Positions 33,801-42,644 of a stretch of DNA of 51,420 nucleotides are shown here, piece after piece. The notes below the pieces were generated by a model. The model had not been told where the DNA came from. It did not search any database and saw only the letters and a program-made list of their open reading frames with translations. Position 1 is the stretch's first letter, and each line of letters starts with the position of its first letter. Origin of the DNA: Bacteroidaceae bacterium (GTDB lineage: Bacteria > Bacteroidota > Bacteroidia > Bacteroidales > Bacteroidaceae); the NCBI GenBank assembly GCA_017445925.1, contig JAFSRW010000056.1, positions 1 to 51,420 of the forward strand. The letters run 5' to 3'. The position numbers and the translations under genes are program-made.

Positions 33801-34844
33801 ATGGCAAAAATGAATTTTGGCGGTGTTATTGAAGAAGTAATGACCCGCGAAGAGTTTCCTTTGGAGAAAGCTCGTGAGATTTTGAAAGATGAGACCATCG
33901 CCGTTATCGGTTATGGTGTACAGGGTCCTGGCCAGGCATGTAACTTGCGTGACAATGGTTTTAACGTAATCGTTGGTCAGCGTCAGGGTAAGACCTTCGA
34001 GAAGGCAATTGCCGACGGTTGGGTACCTGGCGAAACTCTCTTCTCTATCGAGGAGGCTGCTACCAAGGGTACTATCGTTATGTGTCTGCTTTCCGATGCA
34101 GCCGTAATGTCTGTATGGCCTACGCTTAAGAGTTGCCTGCAGCCAGGTAATGCTCTTTACTTCTCTCATGGCTTTGCTATCACTTGGAACGACCGCACCG
34201 GTTGCGTTCCTCAGAAGGATATCGATGTTATCATGGTTGCTCCTATGGGTTCTGGTACCTCATTGCGTACTATGTTCCTCGAGGGTCGTGGCTTGAACAG
34301 CTCATACGCTGTTTACCAGGATGCTACAGGCAAGGCTTTGGAGCGTACTTTGGCTTTGGGTATCGGTATTGGTTCTGGTTACCTGTTCGAGACAACCTTC
34401 CAGCGTGAGGCTACTTCTGACCTTACCGGTGAGCGTGGTTCTCTGATGGGTGCTATTCAGGGTCTGCTCTTGGCTCAGTACGAGGTATTGCGCGAGAATG
34501 GTCACACTCCTTCTGAGGCCTTCAACGAGACCGTTGAGGAGTTGACACAGTCTCTGATGCCTCTGTTCGCTCAGAAGGGTATGGACTGGATGTATGCCAA
34601 CTGCTCTACCACAGCTCAGCGTGGTGCCCTCGACTGGATGGGCCCCTTCCACGATGCTATCAAGCCCGTTGTAGAGAAGCTTTATGCAAGTGTTAAGAGT
34701 GGTCATGAGGCTCAAATCAGTATCGATGCCAACTCTAAGCCCGACTACCGCGTAGGTTTGGAGAAGGAGCTTGCAGCACTTCATGACAGCGAAATGTGGC
34801 GTACAGCCGAGGTAGTTCGTAAACTTCGTCCTGAGAACAACTAA
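33801..34844 (+). CDS. ilvC: Ketol-acid reductoisomerase (NADP+)
   Basis: 347 residues, class I KARI. NADPH site GYGVQGPGQACNLRDNG (about 38-54); metal-binding acids in the LTGERGSLMGAIQGLLLAQ region and the C-terminal knotted domain. It converts acetolactate to dihydroxyisovalerate, the step between ilvBN and ilvD. Last gene of the cluster, followed by a strong terminator. Codon use is markedly biased toward the GGT/GCT/CGT-type codons expected of a highly expressed gene. Confidence 0.97.
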   Translation: MAKMNFGGVIEEVMTREEFPLEKAREILKDETIAVIGYGVQGPGQACNLRDNGFNVIVGQRQGKTFEKAIADGWVPGETLFSIEEAATKGTIVMCLLSDAAVMSVWPTLKSCLQPGNALYFSHGFAITWNDRTGCVPQKDIDVIMVAPMGSGTSLRTMFLEGRGLNSSYAVYQDATGKALERTLALGIGIGSGYLFETTFQREATSDLTGERGSLMGAIQGLLLAQYEVLRENGHTPSEAFNETVEELTQSLMPLFAQKGMDWMYANCSTTAQRGALDWMGPFHDAIKPVVEKLYASVKSGHEAQISIDANSKPDYRVGLEKELAALHDSEMWRTAEVVRKLRPENN

Positions 34845-34865
34845 TCCTCAGAGATAATATAACGC

Positions 34866-34908
34866 AAAAAGAGAGGGGCAACCTATTGGCTGCCCCTCTC
34901 TTTTTGCT
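34866..34908. terminator. Bidirectional terminator between ilvC and the PpiD-like gene
   Basis: AAAAAGAGAGGGGCA pairs with TGCCCCTCTCTTTTT around a short loop. It serves both convergent genes. Confidence 0.9.
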
Positions 34909-34926
34909 GTTCTTATCTATCTCTTA

Positions 34927-37077
34927 TTAATAGAAGAGGTAACGCTTGTCCTGAACATCAGCCTTCAGGTAAAGTTCGTTGGTGAAAGCACTGAGGGCAC
35001 GCATGCTCATCTGAGCAGCCTGCTGCTTCTCCTGCTTAGCATCGAACTTGGCGTCAGTCTTGGTCTGGTTGAGAACCTGATATGCGTAAACAGCACCGTT
35101 GCCCTTAAGGCCTGACTTGAAGTCGCCCTTCTTGGCTGTGCTTACAGAACCGCTCAGAACGGGCTCGCTGTTACCAACCTTAGAAATGAAGGCGTTGCTT
35201 GCAAAGTTAATGTGCTTAACAGTATCGGTTACTGCACCTTCCATCTTAGCTACGTCGGCAATGCTCTTGACAGCCTGCATCTTCTCCTGAAGTTTAGCGG
35301 CCTTCTTGTCCTTCTGAACCTCGCTGGTCAGGTAAGCCTTAACCTGCTCGTCATCCCAGTTCATGTAACCTTTGGGGTGGATGCCTGTAAGCATTACAAC
35401 CAGAAGATGGTCGTTATCGCCACACTCATAGAGGGGAGAAACATCACCAACCTTGGTCTTTTCGTCAAAGATCCAACGCAGGGTTTCACGAGTGCTGTGA
35501 ACACCAGCAACGGTATGCTCTGTGCTGGACATTGTACGAGTCTGAACGGTGTAACCTGCCTTTGAAGCATTAGCCTCAATGTCCTCGGCCTTGGGATTTC
35601 CGGCAAGGAAACTGCTGAAGTCGTTAAATGCCTTGTTATAGGTATCTTTGCTGAAGTCCATAGCGCGCTTGATAACAGCTACGTTGTACTTGTTAATCAT
35701 GTTGCGCTTGTCTGTAACCTGTGCAATGATAACACCCTGACCATCCAGAACAATCTTGTTGTTAGAGCCTACGGCAGCGGTAGAAAGAGTGTTGATGAAT
35801 TTGCGGTTGTTCTCGTCCAACATCTGACCCTCATACTGAGCGCTTACAATCCAATTCTTCTCTGCGGGTTGGTTGTACTTCTTGGCAATAGAATCGAAGT
35901 TTGCACCTGCAGCAAGAGCGTTCATGATAGAATCTGCAGTCTTTTCAGCTGCTTCCATGTCCTTGCCAGGAGCTGCAATCTGACGAACCTCAACAGAGTC
36001 TGGACGGCTTACCTTATCGATAAGACGGACAATGTTGATGGTGTTGTCATGCTCGTGTACGAAAGGACCAACCTGTGAACCTACGGCCATTGAATCCAGC
36101 AGTTCTGCTACATCGTGGGGCAGAGTCTTGCTGCTGATGGGAAGAGCGCTGTAAGAAACTTGGCTTGCAGCCTCACGAACGGTCTTTGCTGGGTCAGCAC
36201 CTTCGTTCAAAGCCTGAGCATAGCCTTCCATTTCCTTCTTCAGAGCATCCTTGTCTGCTTGACTTGCAACAACAGGGATGTCGATGTACTTGAAGTCGCG
36301 AGTTTCCTGGGTAGTGCGGAAAATCTCCTTCATCTCATTGTATTTAGCCTTCAGGTCAGCATCCTCAACGGTAATATCGGCATCTTTAACGCTGGTGTAG
36401 GGCAGAGCAGCCAAGAGAATCTCACTCTCATTGTTGCGAGCCTCGAAACCTGCCTTGGCAGCAATGGGATTGCTGATGATGGTACCAGCCAACAGAGCCT
36501 GATACTTCTGGGCCAGTGTTTGCTGACGGATGTTCTTCTCAACAAACTTCCAGTAGTTGTACATCTGCATGTACTGCTCCTTAACCTCTGAACCCATATC
36601 TGCGCTGTTCATCACCTCGTCCTTTTGGCTCAGGAACTGCTTGAGCTGATTGAAGTCGAAAGCGCCTTGCTGATTACGGAAGGGAGTCTGTGCCAGCATG
36701 GGGTTCTTGCCTGTGCTAATGATGTTCTGCAATTCAGCATCAGTAACAGTCAGACCCAGCTTATCGCATTCGTGCTCGATAATCTGCTGGTTTACATAAT
36801 TCTGCCAAACCTGATCACGGATGGAAGACAACTGATCGTCTGTCAGCGTGGTCAGTCCGTTTGTAAACTTAATAACGTCTGTGTACTCGTCAACCAAGGC
36901 ATTGAAGTCCTGCACGTTGACATTGTCGCCATATATTTTGCCAATTCTCTGGTGTCTCTCTGTCTGTGTATATGAGAGAGAACGTACAAATTCCTCGGCA
37001 ATGAAGGCGAACAGGGCAAGGCCTACGACGCCAATGAGGAACTTACCCTTGTTACGAATTTTTTGTAATGTTGCCAT
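34927..37077 (-). CDS. PpiD/SurA-like membrane-anchored peptidyl-prolyl isomerase
   Basis: 716 residues. One N-terminal transmembrane helix (GKFLIGVVGLALFAFIAEE, about 12-31) anchors it in the inner membrane with the rest periplasmic. A SurA_N-like chaperone region follows (about 40-240), then parvulin-type rotamase domains (about 300-480), one of which is recognisable from VEVRQIAAPGKDMEAAEKTADSIMNAL-like sequence, and a C-terminal region. It is predicted to help fold exported proteins. It has its own promoter at 37124 and is the last gene of the envelope block. Confidence 0.88.
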   Translation of the reverse strand: MATLQKIRNKGKFLIGVVGLALFAFIAEEFVRSLSYTQTERHQRIGKIYGDNVNVQDFNALVDEYTDVIKFTNGLTTLTDDQLSSIRDQVWQNYVNQQIIEHECDKLGLTVTDAELQNIISTGKNPMLAQTPFRNQQGAFDFNQLKQFLSQKDEVMNSADMGSEVKEQYMQMYNYWKFVEKNIRQQTLAQKYQALLAGTIISNPIAAKAGFEARNNESEILLAALPYTSVKDADITVEDADLKAKYNEMKEIFRTTQETRDFKYIDIPVVASQADKDALKKEMEGYAQALNEGADPAKTVREAASQVSYSALPISSKTLPHDVAELLDSMAVGSQVGPFVHEHDNTINIVRLIDKVSRPDSVEVRQIAAPGKDMEAAEKTADSIMNALAAGANFDSIAKKYNQPAEKNWIVSAQYEGQMLDENNRKFINTLSTAAVGSNNKIVLDGQGVIIAQVTDKRNMINKYNVAVIKRAMDFSKDTYNKAFNDFSSFLAGNPKAEDIEANASKAGYTVQTRTMSSTEHTVAGVHSTRETLRWIFDEKTKVGDVSPLYECGDNDHLLVVMLTGIHPKGYMNWDDEQVKAYLTSEVQKDKKAAKLQEKMQAVKSIADVAKMEGAVTDTVKHINFASNAFISKVGNSEPVLSGSVSTAKKGDFKSGLKGNGAVYAYQVLNQTKTDAKFDAKQEKQQAAQMSMRALSAFTNELYLKADVQDKRYLFY

Positions 37078-37123
37078 TTGCTTTTTTTGTTATTTTATTG
37101 TTGATATTTTCATATTTAGCGCA

Positions 37124-37131
37124 CAAAGGTA
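37124..37131 (-). promoter_or_regulatory. -7 element for the PpiD-like gene
   Basis: The minus strand reads TACCTTTG followed by TGCGC, 46 bp before the ATG, in the 100-bp gap after the CNNM gene. Confidence 0.6.
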
Positions 37132-37177
37132 TGAAAAAAAATCTATACATCTCTTATTTAATAGGGAAAAAGTGATG

Positions 37178-38479
37178 TTAATTGAGAACTTTCAGTCTTA
37201 CAAGCTCTATTTTGGTGGTTGTGTTCTGTAAGATTTTGAACTCATACTGGCCAAATTTCACCACTTCGTTCAATTTTGGGAAACTCTGATACTCATGCAG
37301 AATGAGTCCTCCAACAGTCAAATATTCATCACTTTCCGGAAGGTCGAGTCCTAACAATTCATTAGCTTTTGCTATCTCTATTCGGGCAGAGAGCAGATAC
37401 TCGTTATTGCCTAAGTCGCGAGCCACATAATTGGTGCTGTCATGCTCGTCTTCTATCTCTCCAAAGATTTCTTCTACCAAATCTTCCAGCGTAACTATGC
37501 CGCTTGTTCCTCCAAACTCGTCAACGATTACGGCAATAGACTTCTTCTGTGCTGTGAATATGCTCAGGAGCTTCTGGGCATTCATGGTTTCGGGAACGAT
37601 AGGGATTTCCTTGATGCTTTTTCGCCAGTCGTCATCTTCTGTCAGTCGGAACATCTCGGCTGTATGTATGTAACCGGTAATGTTGTCGATATCACCTTTG
37701 TAGACAATAATTTTGGAATGCCCGCTTTCTATGAAGTGCCCCCTCAGTATTCGCAGCTCTGTATCTTCATCTACTGCATCTATTTCAGTACGTGGCACAA
37801 TGCAGTCTCTGACCTTTACATTGCTGAATCCCAGTGCATTCTGGAAGATTTTGATTTCTTCCTCTATCTCTTTTTCGTCCTCAATATTTTCTATGTTGCT
37901 TTGGATAAGATAGTCCAGGTCTACCTTGGTGAAGGTCTTTTCTTTCTCAGCTTTCTTTACCTTCTGTCCCAGAATCCTGAGCAATAATTTGCTGATGGTA
38001 GAAGTAAACTTGCTGATAGGCCACAGAATAATATAGAAGATATAGGCAGGAACGGCAAAGACGTTCATCATTCTGTTAGGGTTCAACTTGAAAAGCGTCT
38101 TGGGCAGAAATTCACCTGTTACCAGAACTACCAATGTACTCAAGATGGTTTGGGTAAGAAGGCAAACGACCTCGTTGGGACAATCACCCATCTCTTGGTG
38201 AATACCTATGGGAATAAGAATAAATGTGTTAATAAGCCTTGCCATCAGTATGCCGTAGATGACCAGAGCTATGTTGTTTCCTACCAGCAGTGTAGATATA
38301 AAACTGTTGGGGTGATGATAGAATGTGTCTATGAGTCGTGAGGTAAAGCCCCTTTGTTCGCGTTCCATCTCAAAGCGTAACTTGCTACTGGAAATAAAGG
38401 CTATTTCCATTCCGGAAAAGAATGCCGAGAACAGTAGGGCAATCAGGGTTTCTATGATGAGAGTACTTTCGGTGTACAT
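37178..38479 (-). CDS. CNNM/CBS/CorC_HlyC family membrane protein (hemolysin-like, GldE-type)
   Basis: 433 residues. An N-terminal CNNM (DUF21) domain with four membrane segments (about 5-25, 62-85, 97-125, 130-150), a CBS pair (about 215-335; CIVPRTEIDAVDE, FTAQKKSIAVIVDEFGGTSGIVTLEDLVEEIFGEI in the second) and a C-terminal CorC_HlyC domain (about 345-430, GLILHEYQSFPKLNEVV). Family members are linked to magnesium/cobalt efflux or, as GldE, to gliding and lipoprotein biogenesis in Bacteroidetes. The exact role here is not determined. It is 31 bp after lptC. Confidence 0.88.
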   Translation of the reverse strand: MYTESTLIIETLIALLFSAFFSGMEIAFISSSKLRFEMEREQRGFTSRLIDTFYHHPNSFISTLLVGNNIALVIYGILMARLINTFILIPIGIHQEMGDCPNEVVCLLTQTILSTLVVLVTGEFLPKTLFKLNPNRMMNVFAVPAYIFYIILWPISKFTSTISKLLLRILGQKVKKAEKEKTFTKVDLDYLIQSNIENIEDEKEIEEEIKIFQNALGFSNVKVRDCIVPRTEIDAVDEDTELRILRGHFIESGHSKIIVYKGDIDNITGYIHTAEMFRLTEDDDWRKSIKEIPIVPETMNAQKLLSIFTAQKKSIAVIVDEFGGTSGIVTLEDLVEEIFGEIEDEHDSTNYVARDLGNNEYLLSARIEIAKANELLGLDLPESDEYLTVGGLILHEYQSFPKLNEVVKFGQYEFKILQNTTTKIELVRLKVLN

Positions 38480-38510
38480 TGTTTTCTTGTATATATCTGT
38501 TTAGGCGGAT

Positions 38511-39269
38511 TTATTCTTTTAGTGGAACTCTTTTTCCGGGAGCAGGCAGGAACCTCATCTGTTTGGCATGAGGCTTGCTATTATCATTTGTAACGACAGA
38601 ATCTTTCTTATTCTCCTTCTCGTTGACGTTTTCGTTGACGTTGACGTTCCCTTCAGGGTTCTTGTTCCCCTCGTCCTCGGGAGAGGGGTTAGGGGTGAGG
38701 CTGCTGCTATCTTTCTCTTCTATGGGGAAGGCGCCTAAAGAATTGCTCACAGAGTATTGTGTCATTTGTTCGTTGCTGTGGAATTCTGTTCCTTCCAACT
38801 CACGCTCTGGTGTTACAATACGTATGTATTTATAGCTCCACATTTCATGCTTATTCAAGTCCCAGAAGAGTTCTTCTGTGCGGAATACGTCGCCTTGGAC
38901 GTTTCTTACCACCACCCGTCCTCTCAGTTCCCACAGATGCTGTTCATGCAGCCAGGCTGTGTCGGACTGGATGTACAGATCAATATGGAAATTCTCATCA
39001 TAACGTTCCATTAGCAATCCTTTGTAGAAATTCCATGTGGGTGCCTTCCCGCTTGTTCCGTTGTAGATATCCCATTCTTCAGCCACCATGTGGTAACGCA
39101 TAACGCCAGAGTCTGATATAAAAGTGTTCACCCCTCTTACATGCATAAAGAGGAGTGAGTCGGATTCGCTCAGGGCTTCTGCTACATGTTCCACTCTGGG
39201 ACTGCATGAGAAGGTGATACCGACTGCGGTAATCAGGCTACAGACAATTATGATTCTACGTAAATTCAA
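38511..39269 (-). CDS. lptC: LPS-export protein LptC-like lipoprotein
   Basis: 252 residues. N-terminal signal with a lipobox-like GITFSC, then the LptC/OstA-like beta region: GVMRYHMVAEEWDIY, GLLMERYDENFHIDLYIQSDTAWLHEQHLWELRGRVVVRN (residues about 55-120, read in pieces) and TEELFWDLNKHEMWSYKYIRI. It would bridge the LptBFG transporter and LptA. The C-terminal about 60 residues are a low-complexity linker made of dispersed repeats: TPNPSPEDEG (38665-38700) and NVNVNENVNE (38621-38650). It lies between the outer-membrane protein gene and the CNNM gene with gaps of 17 and 31 bp. Confidence 0.84.
   Translation of the reverse strand: MNLRRIIIVCSLITAVGITFSCSPRVEHVAEALSESDSLLFMHVRGVNTFISDSGVMRYHMVAEEWDIYNGTSGKAPTWNFYKGLLMERYDENFHIDLYIQSDTAWLHEQHLWELRGRVVVRNVQGDVFRTEELFWDLNKHEMWSYKYIRIVTPERELEGTEFHSNEQMTQYSVSNSLGAFPIEEKDSSSLTPNPSPEDEGNKNPEGNVNVNENVNEKENKKDSVVTNDNSKPHAKQMRFLPAPGKRVPLKE
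38621..38650. repeat. GTTGAC-type hexamer tract inside lptC
   Basis: CGTTGACGTT units with a 6-base period; in frame they encode NVNVNENVNE. The same family is found at 13545, 44299, 44355 and 47816. Confidence 0.75.
38665..38700. repeat. C/G-rich palindromic repeat inside lptC
   Basis: On the coding strand CCTCACCCCTAACCCC, TCTCC, CGAGGACGAGGGG encodes SLTPNPSPEDEG. I recall similar TPNPSPxxEG peptides as the translation of this repeat class in other bacteria. Confidence 0.72.
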
Positions 39270-39286
39270 TATCTGTATGAACTAAG

Positions 39287-40624
39287 TTATCGAATCTTGT
39301 ATTTCATGAACCAAGGCTCGTTGAATGTGATGCCAAAGTTTAGCATGAAGTAGTTTTCTGTAATCTGGTTAGAAACACTGGGTGTGCGTTTGAGCCATTC
39401 AAAACCTACGTTCATCATGGTTTTGATGCCTAAGGACCTTTTTGAGAATGGGATGGGAAGACCGAATCCTGCAGTCAGAGAATATTCCTTAGGTCCGTTA
39501 ACCCCATTTACTTTCAGGTATGGTGAAGAGTAGTTGGCACCAATTCGATACTGAATACGTTTCCAGTAGCGATTGGCAAACATGTCGGGGGTGTACTGGG
39601 CTCCTGCTGCAATAATAAATCTGTTCTTGTATGAACCCGTTTGGGAAACAAATTTGGGAATACCTCCTACTGAAATCATTTGTGGCGAACAACAGTTCCC
39701 CCACATTTCCTGTTTGAAATCCACTCCTACTATCCACTTGTCCTTATGTTTCCAGGTCGCACCGATACCATAGGTGTACGGTAAGTCGAAAGCATTGTAT
39801 ACGGTGTCTTCCGAAATGTTCTCGGTCTGCTCATCAGTAAATCTGAGCATGGTGGCATCGCTCTTAATCTTGTGTCCGAAACTTGCAGTGGCACCAATAG
39901 TCAGCTCGTCGTCTTTTGTCAGTCTAAAAGGGTATTGGAGACCCAAATCCAGTTTCCATGTTCTTATTTCGGCTCCCTGAATAGAGTTGAGACCGTTATA
40001 AGTTGTTGATGTAGAACTACCCGAGTAGTAGGTTTGCAACACGGTGTGTTGGTAATCGCCCCATATCAGACTGGCGTTAGCACCTACTGACAATCCTTTG
40101 AACACCTTGTACCCTAAACCCAGATAAGCTTGGTGTAAACCTCCATCGCCACTGTAGTTGGCGATACTGGTGATGGTTTGCAGTGTGTTAGGGTCATTGG
40201 CAACTTTTCCTGAGGTGGAAAAGTCGTATCCAATGGTGGTGTATGGCATAAAACCTGCTGATAATCCCAAGTTTCGGTATAGTCTCAGGCCAATGTTTAC
40301 ATAATCCAGTTTGCACTGGTAAATGTTAACGCTACTGCCGTTCTGCTTCATATTGCCAAAGCCTGCAGTCATACCTGCGTCCAACAAAATGGTGATGGAG
40401 TCTATGGCTGAATATGAGGCAGGGTTTAGTGTGTTTATACGGTCGCCTGCTCGGAAGCCAAGCCCTACACCACCCATGCTCTTGTTAAAGCCTTGGGCTT
40501 GGTTTTCTAAGGTACCCAAACCGAAGCGTGAGTATGAAGAGCTGCTTCCGTTACTTTGTGCCCAAGCGTTTGTACACATGGTGCAAACCAGAATGAAGCC
40601 TACTATTTTACCAAATTTTATCAT
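39287..40624 (-). CDS. Outer-membrane beta-barrel protein, FadL/OmpP1-like
   Basis: 445 residues with a signal peptide (ends CTNAWAQ) and alternating amphipathic strands throughout. NGSSSSYSRFGLGTLENQAQGFNKSMGGVGLGFRAGDRINTLNPASYSAID-type start (read in pieces, residues 24-75) resembles FadL/OmpP1-like hydrophobic-compound porins. The C-terminus ends in strand sequence INFNEPWFMKYKI with aromatic residues. It overlaps coaX by 19 bp upstream and sits in the envelope block with lptC; cargo unknown. Confidence 0.78.
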   Translation of the reverse strand: MIKFGKIVGFILVCTMCTNAWAQSNGSSSSYSRFGLGTLENQAQGFNKSMGGVGLGFRAGDRINTLNPASYSAIDSITILLDAGMTAGFGNMKQNGSSVNIYQCKLDYVNIGLRLYRNLGLSAGFMPYTTIGYDFSTSGKVANDPNTLQTITSIANYSGDGGLHQAYLGLGYKVFKGLSVGANASLIWGDYQHTVLQTYYSGSSTSTTYNGLNSIQGAEIRTWKLDLGLQYPFRLTKDDELTIGATASFGHKIKSDATMLRFTDEQTENISEDTVYNAFDLPYTYGIGATWKHKDKWIVGVDFKQEMWGNCCSPQMISVGGIPKFVSQTGSYKNRFIIAAGAQYTPDMFANRYWKRIQYRIGANYSSPYLKVNGVNGPKEYSLTAGFGLPIPFSKRSLGIKTMMNVGFEWLKRTPSVSNQITENYFMLNFGITFNEPWFMKYKIR

Positions 40625-41342
40625 AATTGTAGTCTAATATCTTGTTGAGTCCTCTTGGAACTATGAATTTGTCTGCAAAGATGCTGTTCTTGATGTTTGT
40701 GTCGAAATTGATCTTGTCGCCTCCAGTGAGGAAAACCAGCAGATTGGGGTATTTGGCTCGCATGGACTTGATATATCCTTCAATTTCGTATTTCATGCCA
40801 CGAAGCACGCCTGAGCGGATAGCTGTTTCTGTGTCGTATCCCAAACCAGGCACTTCGCCTTCAGCTTGCACTAAGGGCAACCTTACCGTGTGTTCGTGCA
40901 GGGCATGAAGTCGCATCTGCATGCCAGGAGCTATATTACCACCCCAGTAGTTCTTCTTGGCATCTATCACATCGTATGTAATACAGGTTCCTGCATCTAT
41001 GATAAGGATGTCCTTTCCGGGTTTCAGGATACTGGCACCTACAGCTGCAGCCAGACGGTCGGAGCCCAAGGTGTATGGCGACTTGTACTTGTTGCAGATG
41101 GGGATGGGCGTGTCTGGTGTAAAGCGCAGGATGGGAAAAGGCATGCTTGTGAGCATCTCTTCCACTGTGTCAGGGATACCGATAACAGAACCCACAATGC
41201 CGCAATCAAAGTGATATTTGCTTGCAAACGCTGGCAAAGCAGCCAGTGTCTCATTACTCGTTTTTATCTCCTCTATGGGTTCTTCTCCCTCAAAGGCTAC
41301 CAGTTTGGCAACGGTGTTGCCTATATCAATTATTAATTTCAC
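40608..41342 (-). CDS. coaX: Type III pantothenate kinase (GTG start)
   Basis: 244 residues from GTG 41342, phosphorylating pantothenate in CoA synthesis. The ASKHA-fold phosphate loop is LIIDIGNTVAKL at the very N-terminus; YTLGSDRLAAAVGA and DAGTCITYDVID (adenosine/phosphate 2) and WGGNIAPGMQMR follow. A longer frame from TTG 41423 is open, but those residues precede the promoter at 41348 and lie outside the domain. The promoter box is only 5 bases before GTG, so the message is probably leaderless. The 3' end overlaps the outer-membrane protein gene. Confidence 0.92.
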   Translation of the reverse strand: MKLIIDIGNTVAKLVAFEGEEPIEEIKTSNETLAALPAFASKYHFDCGIVGSVIGIPDTVEEMLTSMPFPILRFTPDTPIPICNKYKSPYTLGSDRLAAAVGASILKPGKDILIIDAGTCITYDVIDAKKNYWGGNIAPGMQMRLHALHEHTVRLPLVQAEGEVPGLGYDTETAIRSGVLRGMKYEIEGYIKSMRAKYPNLLVFLTGGDKINFDTNIKNSIFADKFIVPRGLNKILDYNYDKIW

Positions 41343-41347
41343 GGGTG

Positions 41348-41355
41348 CAAAGGTA
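41348..41355 (-). promoter_or_regulatory. -7 element for coaX and the envelope block
   Basis: The minus strand reads TACCTTTG, then CACCC and the GTG start codon. This position decides the coaX start. Confidence 0.65.
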
Positions 41356-41450
41356 CATTTTTTAGTTGAGATTAGAAACAACAAAACTGAAAGTTTTACA
41401 TTCCTTAGCAAAAATATGCTCAAAAGATACCTCCTTTTACAAAAAAGACT

Positions 41451-41458
41451 TACTTTTG
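41451..41458 (+). promoter_or_regulatory. -7 element for the DUF4105 gene
   Basis: TACTTTTG, then TGCC and the ATG at 41463. The transcript is predicted to be leaderless. Confidence 0.65.
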
Positions 41459-41462
41459 TGCC

Positions 41463-42644
41463 ATGATTTTAAGACGAACGCTTTTATTTTTGTTAATATT
41501 CCCTTTTATGGTTTGGGGGAATGCGCAGCAGTTGGATAGTATTAGGGCCAGTTTGATTACATGTTCACCTGGTCAGGAGGTATATGCTCTGTATGGCCAT
41601 ACGGCACTTCGCCTTCAGAACTTTACAACAGGTGAGGACGTGGTTTTTAACTATGGAGTTTTTTCTTTCAAACAGCCTCATTTTATCTGGCGCTTTGTTC
41701 GTGGACAATGTGACTATATGGTAGTCCCCATCCCCTGGCAATATTTTACTCGTGAATATGAAGAGCGTGGTTCCTCTATTACAGCACAGGTGTTGAACCT
41801 AACTCCTCAGGAGGCCAACCGTTTGTATGCTAATATGGTGGAGGACTGTAAACCTGAGAACAGACAATATAGGTATAATTTTCTTTACAATAACTGTACT
41901 ACTAAGGTCAGGGATGCGATAGAAAGTTGCGTAGAAGGTCATGTGGTTTATCCTGACAGTGTCCCTCTATATTCTTATCGCCAAATGTTGCATCAGTACA
42001 CAAAAGAGCACCCTTGGGCTCAGGAAGGAAACGATATTCTTTTAGGAGTAGCTGTAGACACTTCACTAAGTGCCCGTGCCGCCATGTTTGCTCCTGAGTA
42101 TATGCTTAGATATGCTGAAAATGCTTCAATTTATACTGATAACAACGACAAGCGTCCTTTAGTTATTGAGAAAGAAATTCTTTTACAGAAGAAATCCCAA
42201 AAGGTGGAGCCCGAATTTCCTTTATCGCCTATACAGGCAATGTCAATTCTGTTGGCTTTTTCTGTACTTGTTTTACTCTTGGAGCGCTGGTTTAATTGGC
42301 AATTCTGGCTTTGGGATGCAGTGCTGTTGTTGGGGCAGGGTTTAGCCGGTTTGTTGTTACTTTTTATGTTCTTCTTCTCAGAGCATCCGGCGGTGAATAG
42401 TAACTGGCAGATATGGGTCTTGAATCCAATAGCGCTGGTTGCACTTCCAATGGTGATAAAAGCGGCATATAAACGTAAGAAGACCTTATGGCACGCAGTT
42501 TTTTTTGTAATTTTATCCACTTTTTTGGTATTTTCTCCTTGGATGCCACAAGAATTCGGAAAATTAGTTGTACCTTTGGCGCTAACTTTGCTCACAAGGC
42601 CTATAAGTTACTACTTATATTACCGTAAAAACAGTAAAAAATGA
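41463..42644 (+). CDS. DUF4105 (Lnb-like periplasmic domain) membrane protein
   Basis: 393 residues. Signal peptide (ILRRTLLFLLIFPFMVWGNA), then a periplasmic DUF4105/Lnb N-terminal-type domain (about 22-200) with CSPGQEVYALYGHTALRL (Cys and His) and FLYNNCTTKVRDAIE (NNC motif), candidate catalytic residues of this papain-like domain. The C-terminal half has five predicted membrane helices (about 260-280, 284-305, 315-335, 342-358, 365-385). It may act on lipoproteins or cell wall, but function is not established. It overlaps the next gene by 4 bp (ATGA). Confidence 0.86.
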   Translation: MILRRTLLFLLIFPFMVWGNAQQLDSIRASLITCSPGQEVYALYGHTALRLQNFTTGEDVVFNYGVFSFKQPHFIWRFVRGQCDYMVVPIPWQYFTREYEERGSSITAQVLNLTPQEANRLYANMVEDCKPENRQYRYNFLYNNCTTKVRDAIESCVEGHVVYPDSVPLYSYRQMLHQYTKEHPWAQEGNDILLGVAVDTSLSARAAMFAPEYMLRYAENASIYTDNNDKRPLVIEKEILLQKKSQKVEPEFPLSPIQAMSILLAFSVLVLLLERWFNWQFWLWDAVLLLGQGLAGLLLLFMFFFSEHPAVNSNWQIWVLNPIALVALPMVIKAAYKRKKTLWHAVFFVILSTFLVFSPWMPQEFGKLVVPLALTLLTRPISYYLYYRKNSKK

